Source: Tillus elongatus
Lineage: Eukaryota > Arthropoda > Insecta > Coleoptera > Cleridae
Direction of reading: 5' to 3'
Assembly (NCBI GenBank): GCA_964006375.1
Contig: OZ023267.1
Location: forward strand, 23,867,739-23,931,738
DNA: 64,000 bases
The notes beneath the pieces are model-generated. The model had not been told where the DNA came from and did not search any database. It saw only the letters and a list, made by a program, of their open reading frames with translations. Below are positions 1 through 11,082 of this stretch, piece by piece; the first letter of the stretch is position 1, and each line of letters opens with the position of its first letter. The position numbers and the translations under genes were made by a program.

Positions 1-2
1 TA

Positions 3-482
3 ACCGTGGACGAAACCGTTTTTGGGGATGCACGCGGTATAATCCACATTGGTTACCTTCAAAAGGGAAGAACAATCAATGGCGAATATTATTCCAACTT
101 ATTGGATCGATTCAATGACGATTTGAAGAAAAAACGACCGCATTTGGCCAAGAAAAAGTTATTTTCCACCAAGCCAATGCAAGGGTGCACACATGTGTAG
201 TCTCCATGGCGAAATTGCATAAATCGGGCTACGAAATGCTCTGTGATCCGCCCTATTCTCCGGATTTAGCCCCGAGTGACTATTTCTTGTTTCCAAACTC
301 AAAGAAATGGCTCGGCGGAGAGAGATTTGACTCCAATGATGAAATCATATCACAAACAAATACCTATTTGAGGACCTCGACAAATCTTATTTTTTAGAAG
401 GGATCAAGAATTGGAGAAACGTTGGACGAAGTGTATAGACTCAAAGAAGACTATGTTGAGAACTATAATGATTTTTTTTTAT
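3..482 (+). pseudogene. mariner (DD34D) transposase, C-terminal fragment
   Basis: The fragment matches the C-terminal half of mariner transposases: NGEYYSNLLDRFNDDLKKKR, then PPYSPDLAPSDYFLFPN (the third catalytic Asp in APSD), then a KKWLGG block. The first 64 codons and the following block lie in different frames: the LFHQDNA motif that should hold the second catalytic Asp is broken by a frameshift near 165-185. A second shift near 380-400 separates the last helices. The N-terminal DNA-binding half lies before the window or is lost. Dead copy. The following 220 bp to the (TA)n tract show nothing recognisable. Confidence 0.85.
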
Positions 483-705
483 AAAAAAACCTCGTATTCC
501 ATTACTGAAGATCACAACACTCCTGAAAAGCTAAACTGTCAAATACGTGAAGTTATTTTATTCCACAACCAATAAATTCGATACTATTTAAATAGTTTTT
601 CATAAATACTTCTCATTAAAATTGTTTATATTAATGCTGGGATGTCCGACATGCATTTCGAGTATGTTGGCACTAATAGCAATGCATTGGTAGCTAGGTC
701 ACAGC

Positions 706-1830
<1,125 letters not shown>

Positions 1831-2459
1831 AGTTCAATACCACAATATTGTATTGTCATCAGACACGACTAAAGCTGCAAAATTTCAAGTCAATGCAAAA
1901 ATTAGAAGCGGGTGAAAAATGAGTTGTAGATTTACTTGTAATGTTTGGAAGTTACAGGTTAAGCTAAGAAAAGTGGCTTAATAAAAATAGTATCTTTACA
2001 AAACCTGTTAACTTTTATATCGTTACTGGAACGGACAAAATGAATGTTCTATAATAAAGCAATTTACTTTTAGCTAGAATGTCTTCTAATATTGTTATTT
2101 TTGTTTCAGGTATTTCCGTATTACACTACCATACTGATCTCAGTTTAATGGCAGTGCGCTGAAGGTTAAACAACTCGCAGATCATGTAAAGTAGTCGGCG
2201 GTTTTCCAGAAATGGTAGCATGTTCTTAACAAGTAAGGATGTTTTATTGTTTGCTGTCAACATTCTACAATACACCATTTCAAGTTAATGGGCCAATTAG
2301 AATTTATATTAGGCAAATCCTAGTTTGTGTGTGTGTGTGTGTGTACAACTACAATTATTACAATTTGCGACTAACATTTAATGAACGTTTAAAGCGTGAT
2401 TCAGAGACAGCGACCTAAATATCTAATTTTGAAACCATCGATTCTCAAGCTTAATATAC

Positions 2460-2772
2460 AAAAACTCTGGACGCAGCAAGTGCGTTATGGCAGTGAATTT
2501 TTATAAAAATGCTTTGAATATCAAATATGTCTTTTTAATGCAAGCAGTCATCAATTTGGTTACCGGTATAACCTATATAGTAGAAACAATGTGCCATATT
2601 TTATCAAAATAACTTGTTTGAAAATGTACAAAAATTTTCCGACAATATACCTTAAACGTTGGTTTTCTAACCAACAAATCTTAGGTTAATAGCAAATTGA
2701 GTTATTGAAATTTGAAGCATTTAATGAAAATTTGCTACCAAAAGGCACTTACTGCGTCTTGATTTTTTTTCC
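2460..2772. repeat. Hairpin-bounded 300-bp unit, copy 2
   Basis: Starts CTGGACGCAGCAAGTGCGTT and ends GGCACTTACTGCGTC. The inside shares the AACCTATA-TAGTAGAAACAATG and AATTTTCCGA blocks with the other units. It forms the opposite arm of the large inverted repeat. Confidence 0.65.
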
Positions 2773-3192
2773 TTACAAACATATTTCGGTAAAAAATGCA
2801 ACAAAATAAGGCTGTTCAAAAAAAAATTGTTGGGATCACCAACGACTTATGTGCCAGCCGGTGATTGTCAAAATAATTTTTTAAGATGCAGCTCAAGATA
2901 CCCTATAATTAACTTATACAATTTTTTCTCGTCTCTTGTATATTAATAATTATATTGAGCTTTACCGTAGAAACGCGTCACCCTGTATATATGTAAGCAG
3001 ATCAAAACTGAACGTAAACCCGGATATGAATTCCAGCGGGTCTAGTTTGCGCTCATTTGAAGAAATCTTTTTAAAATTCTAAAGTCGCGGTCTCCTCATA
3101 GACGAATTTTTTGTACGAAACTTAGCTAAAAATCATAGACCGTTAAACCATAAATTTAACTAAAACTACCACCAAAGCATCAGAGAAAATAA

Positions 3193-3596
3193 CTAACCTG
3201 TTGCATATCAGCTCCTTTTGTAAAACTTCGATGTGTTGATAAAACATAACAAACACTGCTTAGTTCTCCCACTAACATTAGTAAAGGCATAATTTGCACT
3301 TGTGTATACACATTTCTCAAATAACACAAATAATTTGTCGACTCAAACAGATAAAAACATATAAAACAATATCATACCAAACGTCAGTTACAGGTTACAG
3401 CGTCTAACAGACCTGCGCAATAATATCAAATGTTCCGTCGCCTAGCAACAACATACTAGATCTCATATAAGCCAGGTTTACGACTGACAGTCAAACGGCG
3501 GTGATATTAAAAATAAATGTTTCAAATTTGAATGGCTCCATTTTCTGTAAACCTAGGAAGCTAAATTTTGGAGCATAGTTAGGTATTTCCCAAAGC
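3193..3596. other. No recognisable feature
   Basis: AT-rich sequence with no convincing reading frame, RNA gene or repeat boundary that I can identify. Confidence 0.5.
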
Positions 3597-3965
3597 AATA
3601 CGTACACCAAATTTCATCGAAATTTCTTTGTAATTTTCGGAGAAAAAAAATTTTTTTCGCCAGAAAACTCATAATTTTCCTGGAAAACCTTGTCTGATTT
3701 TCCTGGCTAACGAACTCATCCAAGCTATTAATAAAAGATAGGCACTTGCCGAGTTTCATCAAAATCGGATAATTATTTTTTGAGTTATCGGTTGGATACA
3801 TATATACATAAACATATAAAAATCGAAACTGACCCCGGATATGGGTTCTAGGGGCCCAAATTCGCACTCATTTGAAGAAAATTTTGCAAAGTCTCACCAT
3901 CGATACCTCTCTATTAGTGATTTTTTTAAAATAAAAATTCACTAAAAACGAACACACAGCTGGTG
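3597..3965 (-). repeat. HF repeat with an unexpanded core
   Basis: Contains the block CCTGGCTAACGAACTCATCC, then ATCAAAATCGGATAATTATT and TTTGAGTTATCGG, then a short core (GATACATATATACATAAACA), then the HF 5' part (CCCCGGATATGGGTTCTAGG). The same two flanks surround the 157-bp and 114-bp (TA)n tracts around element D. This copy therefore shows what the core looks like without expansion or transposon insertion. Confidence 0.65.
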
Positions 3966-4087
3966 CGTATAGACGACTCAGAATATTATGATTTAATGAG
4001 TTACCTGTGCATTATGTAACACCCCTGAGGAAATTATAGGGATTCAAGTTGGAATACCGCTTTTGGACACTGTGGTAGAAACTGGAA

Positions 4088-4403
4088 CAAAAAAGTCTGG
4101 ACGCAGCAAGTGCGTTATGTTAGTGAATTTTCATAAAAATGTTTTTGTTAGCAAATATGTCTTTATTTTTTAAAGAAAGCAGGCATCAGATTTGCTTACC
4201 AGTATAACCTGTATAGGCGAAACAATGTACCATATTTGATCAAAATCACTTTATTGTTTGAAAATTTAGAAAATTTTCCGAAAACAAACTCAAAGTGTTC
4301 CCGAAAAAACTGATTTCCCAGCCAACGAACTTTATAGGTTAAGAGCAAATTGAGCTATTCCAATTAGAAGCATTTAATGAACATTCGCTATCATAACGCA
4401 CTT
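4088..4403. repeat. Hairpin-bounded 300-bp unit, copy 3, cut by a LINE
   Basis: Starts AAGTCTGGACGCAGCAAGTG at 4091. At the right it stops in the middle of the hairpin (CATAACGCAC), where the T-run of a minus-strand LINE begins. The LINE apparently inserted into the terminal hairpin. Confidence 0.65.
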
Positions 4404-6170
4404 TTTTCCCTTGGAGCCCGTCCGCGGTTGCCGCGTCTGTAGCATCGCAGCCTTTGGCTTATTATGCATGCCCTTTGTCTTTTCTACTCTACCCATTCCA
4501 AGATCACTGTGCCCTGAACTAGTCTGCACAGCAGCTGGTAGTGCCAAGTTTCAAATTGCTCTGTCTCCGGTCTAGACGGTCCGTAGATTAGTTGTCTTTT
4601 GCGGTCCAGAGCTTTACACTCGCACAAGATGTGATAGGCTGATTCTTCCCCCGAGCCGCGGAATCTGCATGCCAGGTTTCCCCCTAACCGCCCCATTTTA
4701 TGCAGCTGTTTTTTTTTCTCCCTCAGGGCAGCTTTTCCGCCCCAATAGCACTGCAGCCCTTGTCCTATTGTGCATATGCAGGTGTTTCTTGACAGCCATG
4801 TATCCCGTCAAGAGTCCTGTTATGTTCCTGAGCTGTCTTCTGCTAAGATTTAGCAGCTCTACAGCACTCTTTAAACTGGGTTCCCCAATAATTGTTTTCT
4901 CATGTCTAAGCTCTGGATAGTCTGCCCAGTACGCCTTGTGTTGGTTTGTGACCTAGGACTTAGCGAATCCCCTGGCAGTGCTCTTCGTCACGCCTAGGAC
5001 CAGTTCTGGTCCCATAAATGGGTGTGCGGATTCTCTCTTCGCGAGTCTGTCAGCCTCTTCATTGACTTTGACCCCCGAGTGACCCGGCACTTAGATGAGG
5101 GTAACCTCCTTCTGTCCAGCCAGGTCATTCATCTCGTCTCGGCATTCACTAACCAGCCTGGAGTTTACCCGTGCGCTACTCAGAACCTTAAGGGCTGCCT
5201 GGCTATCTGCAGCTATGAAGATCCGCTTGCTGGTTGTAGCATCTCATCTTGTTCTCTCGTACGCAGTGAAGGCTTGCGTACATTTATGCCTGAAAGACCG
5301 TTGCGTGAGCCCCGAAGGAAATACTGTCACTTACCCTTGGTCCTTTAGAGTAAAGGCCGGCCCCCGCCCACGCTCCCTGTCGGGTTCATCCGTGAACCAG
5401 ACGAGTGCGCCCCGTAGTAGGCCCGGCGTCTACCTTCGCCATGCCTCGCGGTCGGGGATTACTACTGCAAACCTGATTGAAACCATGCGGATTCTCGGGC
5501 TCTCGAAGTCTGACCTTATCTCAAGCATGGGCTCCTTCATGATCTCCCGAATCTTGCAGTGGCCCCTCCAGCCTGGGATAGCCTTCAGTCTATCATTGCA
5601 GACTAGTCTGTATAGTCCTTGTATGGCCTCACTCATGATGACTAAATGTGTGTGTGTGGGGTGGGGGTGGGGGGTGGTGGTGGGTCAGATCCAGCAACAC
5701 CTCCATGGCGGCCTTTGGGGCTGAGGTCATGGTCCCTGTCATGCCTAGGCAGGCCATCCTTTGGATCTTGCCCAGTTTTTGTTTGGTACTGGCTTGCATC
5801 ACCTTGGGCCACCATACCAGTAATGCGTATGTTAACGATGGTCTGACCACCCTTGCGTGCAGCCAGTGGGCCATACTAGGTCTCAGTCCACACGTTTTTC
5901 CGTATAGCCACCTGGTGACGGCTAGGGTCATGACTGCCTTGGGCAGTATTTTTTCAACGTGGCCGTTCCAGGTTAACTTGGATTCCAGTACTACCCCAAG
6001 ATATTTTACCTCCCCGGTCATAGGAATGTTTCTACCATATAGAGTCAGAGTCCTTCCTAAATCGTATGACTGTGGCTTTCTCGGGGCTCACTCCGACTCC
6101 TTGGCTAACCCTCCAGCTTTACACCACTTTCAGTGCTGTCTGCACACGCTCCCATCTATTCATCAAGTTG
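4404..6170 (-). pseudogene. RNase H-type LINE copy (RT thumb, RNase H, CCHC end)
   Basis: The minus strand encodes an end-of-RT segment (KYLGVVLESKLTW, then KLGKIQRMACLGMTGTM) at 5629-6021. Then follow a linker (5430-5636), RNase H remains, and a terminal cysteine-rich block (HILCECKALDRK, then LVQGTVILEWVE) ending at 4484. It is the same family as the copies at 13864-14836 and 39358-40303, but riddled with stops and frameshifts. A GT/GGGGTGG-rich expansion sits at 5647-5690. Family usage (RT plus RNase H plus C-terminal zinc knuckle) fits I/R1/Loa-type LINEs. No clear target duplication was found. Confidence 0.8.
4711..4774 (-). mobile_element. 64-bp LINE 3' tail inserted into its own family
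   Basis: A T-run plus CTCCCTCAGGGCAGC and AATAGCACTGCAGCCCTTG is the extreme 3' end of the RNase H-type LINE. It sits inside the coding part of another copy. It is flanked by imperfect direct repeats TATGCAGCTGTT (4699-4710) and TATGCAGGTGTT (4775-4786), read as the target duplication. Confidence 0.75.
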
Positions 6171-6251
6171 TAGAAACTGAAGAAACAAAATTTTCAGTTA
6201 TGCCAAGCGTCCCAAAAGCTATAAATAGGAATAATCCTAAAATAATTTATC

Positions 6252-6252
<1 letters not shown>
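6171..6252. other. Short spacer, nothing recognised
   Basis: Eighty bases between two LINE copies without any identifiable signal. Confidence 0.4.
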
Positions 6253-6305
<53 letters not shown>

Positions 6306-7068
6306 GTCAACAACACACCACGAGGGCTTACAGCCTAAATACTATCGTACCGTGGGTGTTGACAAGGAGGAAAGAGGCAGCTTGTTAATTCTGGACTTGA
6401 AGGTTTGGAGGTTCGGAGGAGAAGGAAAAACATGTGCCGGCAAGGAATTCCACAACTTGGAAGTCCTCGGGACAAAAGAGCGGGCATAACAAGATGTTCT
6501 ATGTCTGGTGACCTGGACATTAAAAGGGTGCATTCGCTCTGTTCCCCTGGTAGATCTGCTGGGGGCAGCAGGTGGGGGAATTATGGAGGAAAGCTCCTCT
6601 GAGCAGTGCCCGTGCAGATATCTATAAAAGAGAGAGAGGTCACCAACGGCACGTCGGTGGGCAAGGGATGGAAGCCTTTGGGTGAGGGTAGGGTCACCGA
6701 TGAGACGTATAGCTCTCTTTTGAATGGAGTCCAGGATAGCGAGTGTAGAAGCGGCAGCTGCACCCCAGATGTGGGAGCAGTATTCGAGGTTTGGCCTTAT
6801 TTGTGAAGTGTATAAGGTATAGAGATTAGTTGGTGAAAAGTATTTGCGAGCCCGGAAGAGGAAACCCAATTTCTTAGCAGCCGCTTCTGCAATTGATGTA
6901 ACATGTTGGTGCCAATTAAGATTTCGATCCACAGAAATGCCAACAAGAGAGAAGGACTCATTACTTTGAATAACTTGGTTGTTCATTGTGATGGGTCTAG
7001 GGCTGCTGTATCTTTTGTGAGAAAGAAAGCAAGACTTAGTTTTGGTGCGGTTGAATTGAACAAGTGAT
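6253..7068 (-). pseudogene. Jockey/CR1-like LINE copy with 50-nt poly(A), 5'-truncated
   Basis: An open frame of 266 codons on the minus strand (6342-7142) covers the last part of RT and the C-terminus: LVGISVDRNLNWHQHVTSIA, then NLYTLYTSQIRPNLEYCSHI and RRAVGDLSLFYRYLHGHCSE. The same family occurs at 22660-24985, 41248-42689 and 51851-52640. Homology to the family starts near 7068; the codons upstream are flank. A 50-nt T-run (6253-6302) is the poly(A) tail. The uninterrupted frame and long tail suggest a young insertion. Confidence 0.85.
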
Positions 7069-7149
7069 TTTGAATTGCATTTACTTATAGCCGCTGTAAT
7101 ATATGGTTCCTGTAATTTATGTTTTTGTTTTACAAGCTTCATAAAGCGA

Positions 7150-7978
7150 GTATGATATATAAATGCGTAGAATTTCAGCTTTTGCGCAAATAATGATTTA
7201 TGAACTGTTTGTAGCCTGGTACATAAAAAACAACCGCAACGGTTATGAGAACAATTATTCTAAAATTACTGAGGAAATTTGTAAAACTACCTAACTTTAG
7301 AATTTGTTTATCTTACTATCACGTTTCCGCTCCCATTTTTCATTTATCGCATTCTAGCCATAACATCGCCAGCCATAATCCGTACTAAAATAATATTAAC
7401 ATTATGTTTGTTGGCGTGGCGTGTATATGAGATGGAAAAAAGGTTCAGTGCCCTCCTCAATAACAAGAACAGTCATTAGCATTAATAATGCAATATTGGA
7501 AGCTAATGTGCATTTGTTTGAAATGGTTTTTACAACTTTAAAACTCATTTATTTGAAAAATATATAAATGTATGCTGCACTAGCAGCAACGACACGAAGA
7601 TAGATATTATGCATTATTTAGAACAGTAATTTAGAGTCTACTGTCAATACAACGTTGTTTTTTTTATACCAGTTGACATTAACTGTAAAGTAAACAGACA
7701 AAATTAAACAATTTGTCATTTTAGCATTTCAAATGTTGTTCGCTTTAGTTTAATCGGTTTATTGTACTAATATCTCACATAAACACTATATGTAACTCGA
7801 TATTATCTAGTGTAATGGCCAGTAGTAGTGTTTTTTGATTTTTTGTATTGATATCGTATCGAATAATTTGATAAAGAGTGTTTATAATCATGACATGAAA
7901 ATAATTACAATATCGGTACTAGATCCTAAATCTCTTTTTAGTAAATTTTCATTAAGAAATATATGTATACACACACAG

Positions 7979-7979
<1 letters not shown>
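7150..7979. other. No recognisable feature
   Basis: AT-rich, with many stops in all frames and no repeat unit matched elsewhere in the window. Confidence 0.5.

Positions 7980-8065
<86 letters not shown>
7980..8065. repeat. (TA)n microsatellite, left flank of element A
   Basis: 86 bp of pure TA ending exactly where element A starts with CCGGG. It agrees with TA being the insertion target. Confidence 0.95.
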
Positions 8066-8067
<2 letters not shown>

Positions 8068-8779
8068 GGGTGGTCCTCCGGGAGGTCCCACGATCGATTG
8101 CGGGAACACTGTCAATAGGAAAAACATGAAAATTGGACATTACACTAAAGTCGTTGGGGGACACAGGTTAAAAATATTTACAAGATGGAGGCACTTCCGG
8201 TTATACCGGAAGTAGATGTCAATTCGCTTATTTTAAATGGAACATCCTATATTTTATTGCAGTTTCAGATGCTACAATAAATTCTGAACACTTTTTATAA
8301 ATAATACCTATCATCAACTGCCCAGAAGATATTTAGACTTTAAGATAAAATTTGACTTTTACGGCCAGTCATATAGATACCGATATTTTTATAATAAGAA
8401 CATATTTCGTTATGATTTTTAGAATTATCTTCAAAGATATTTCACTCCATCTATTTCCACATCGAGACAAATGATAGAGTATACAGAGTGTCCAAAAAAA
8501 ATTCTTGAATTTTGCAATGAGAAATTGCGAAAATCTCGCGATTTTCAAATTGGAACCCCCTTTTTTTATAACACTATCGTGTTAAACTCAAAAAATCACT
8601 AACACTTTGTATGTAATTACCTATACCCATATCAAACGGTTTTCATTTTATTTTGAAAAAACTCATTTCAAAGTCAGATATTTTGATAAATTTCTTACCA
8701 TAAGCGTTAGACATGGAAAATAAATTACCGAGTGTGTTTCTATGAAAACTTTGACAGTTTGTTGATTAACTAGCTATAA

Positions 8780-9914
8780 ATGGCACGGTTAAATTACACA
8801 CACGAAGATTATTTTAATTTATTTACTATTTATGGAGAATGTAATAAAGTAGTTTCGCGAACGTGTGATACATTTGCTGATAGATATCCATATAAACAGA
8901 GACCGACACGTAAAACCCTCAAACGAATAGTAGACAATTTCAAAAACTGCGGATCTGTCAAGAAAAATGTGCATAGGGCTAAACCCGTTGTTAACAATGA
9001 ACAAATTGAGACAGCAATTTTGGGATATTTTGCCGCTTACTTTACAAAGTCAACGAGGCAAGTAGCACTGGAGTCAGGATTGTCCAAAACCTCCGTTCTG
9101 CGAATTTTACGTAAACATAAGTTCCATCCTTATGCTTTTTCAGTTGTGCAACATTTGAAGGAAACTGATTTTTCCAGAAGGGTGGAGTTCTGTGAATTTA
9201 TTTTAATGCGATTCCAAGAAAACGAGCAGTTTTTAGATAACATCATATGGACAGATGAAGCAAAATTTTCAAAAAATGGACTTTTCAATCGTAGAAATTC
9301 TCACTATTGGAGTGACACAAATGTTCATCCTTCTAGGGAAGGACATTTTCAGGAAAGCTGGCAGTTTAATGTTTATTGTGCTATAAGGAATGACGGCGTC
9401 GTTGCCCTAGAAATATACGACGATAATTTGAATGGTGAGAATTAATCCGAAATTCATAAAATACGTTGTTTATTATTATTTATTTATTTGTAGGTGAGCG
9501 TTATTTGGAAATTTTGCAAAATTTGGCAGTAACTTATTTGGACAACCTTCCTTTGAATGAATATAGGCAAATATTTTACCAACATGATGGGGCCCCTCCT
9601 CATAATGGTCACCTGGTTAACAATATTTTACAATCTCTATTTACTGACCAATGGATTGCCAACAATGGGCCACACCTCTGGCCGCCTCGATCGCCTGACT
9701 TATCTGTTCTCGATTTTTTATATGGGGTACTATAAAAAATAAAATCTACAACACTGCAGTTTCTACTAAAGAAGATTGCATGCAGCGGGTTCGCGAATCA
9801 TTTCGTGAATTGGATCCGGATTCAATAAGAAGGGCCACACATGAGGGATTGACACGTAGGTGTGAAAAATGTCTTGACGCCAGAGGTCGTCAATTTGAAC
9901 ACATAGGACGTTAA
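8780..9914 (+). pseudogene. Element A transposase (DUF4817 + DDE_3), intron-containing, one frameshift
   Basis: The transposase begins at the ATG at 8780 (MARLNYTHEDYFNLF). The N-terminal DUF4817-type helix-turn-helix domain (about residues 5-60) is followed by a second HTH and the DDE_3 catalytic core. First Asp: IIWTDEAKF; second: YQHDGAPPH; third: SPDLSVLD. The spacing of the last two is 41 residues. Exon 1 ends at 9434 and exon 2 starts at 9494. One T is missing from a T-run at 9714-9719, which shifts the frame. The downstream codons to TAA at 9912-9914 still match the family C-terminus (QFEHIGR). With the intron removed and the shift allowed for, the length is about 358 codons, like element E (355). 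Confidence 0.88.
9435..9493 (+). other. 59-bp spliceosomal intron in the element A transposase
   Basis: Starts GTGAGA and ends TTTATTTGTAG, and splits a Gly codon (phase 1). Joining the exons gives NLNGERY, matching NLTGDRY in element E, which has no intron at this point. Reading through instead gives an immediate stop. Confidence 0.85.
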
Positions 9915-10970
9915 TTTTTGTTTCATTTTATTCAGTCCATGTTGTGTGTGAATTATTTTTTTATTTTATTTGTAATATCTGTTTGATGGTTTTATATAAG
10001 GTTATATGGCAAAATACCTAAAAATTGCTGTCTCAATTTGTTCGTTGTTAACAACGGGTTTAGCCCTATGCACCTTTTTCTTGACAGATCCGCAGTTTTT
10101 GAAATTGTCTACTATTCGTTTGATGGTTTCATGTGACGGTTTCTGTTTATCTGGATATCTATCACCAAATGTATCACACGCTCGTGAAATTACTTTATTA
10201 CATTGTCCATAAATAGTAAATAAAATTTAAATAATCTTCGTGTGTGTAATTTAACCATGCCGTTATTAGCTAGTTAATCAACAAACTGTCAGAGTTTCGA
10301 TAGAAACACATTCGACAATTTATTTTCCATGTCTAACGCTTATGGTAAGAAATTTATCAAAATATCTGGCTTTGAAATGAGTTTTTTCGAAATAAAATGA
10401 AAACCGTTTAATTTAGGTATAGGTAATTACATACAAAGTGTTAGTGATTTTTTGAGTTTAACACGATAGTGTTATAAAAAAAGGGGGTTCCAATTTGAAA
10501 ATCGCGAGATTTTCGCAATTTCTCATTGCAAATTTCAAGAATTTTTTTTGGACACTCTGTATACTCTATCATTAGTCACGATGTGGAAATAGATGGAGTG
10601 AAATATCTTTGAAAATAATTCTAAAAATCATAACGAAATATGTTCTTATTATAAAAATATCGGTATCTATATGACTGGCCGTAAAAGTCAAATTTTATCT
10701 TAAAGTCTAAATATCTTCTGGGCAGTTGATGATAGGTATAGAACATTATTTATAAAAAGTGTTCAGAATTTATTGTAGCATCTGAAACTGCACTAAAATA
10801 TAGGGTGTTCCATTTAAAATAAGCGAATTGACATCTACTTCCGGTATAACCGGAAGTGCCTCCATCTTGTAAATATTTTTAACCTGTGTCCCCCAACGAC
10901 TTTAGTGTAATGTCCAATTTTCATGTTTTTCCTATTGACAGTATTCCCGCAATCGATCGTGGGACCTCCC

Positions 10971-11082
<112 letters not shown>

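Noticed and set aside
2323..2343. (GT)n run as a functional element
   Set aside because: Only about 10 repeats, no context.
4669..6304. Plus-strand frames of 83-218 codons over the LINE at 4.4-6.2 kb
   Set aside because: Antisense shadows of the minus-strand RT/RNase H coding sequence.
10006..10212. 68-codon plus-strand frame near the right end of element A
   Set aside because: It is the antisense of the duplicated N-terminal transposase segment in the right TIR.
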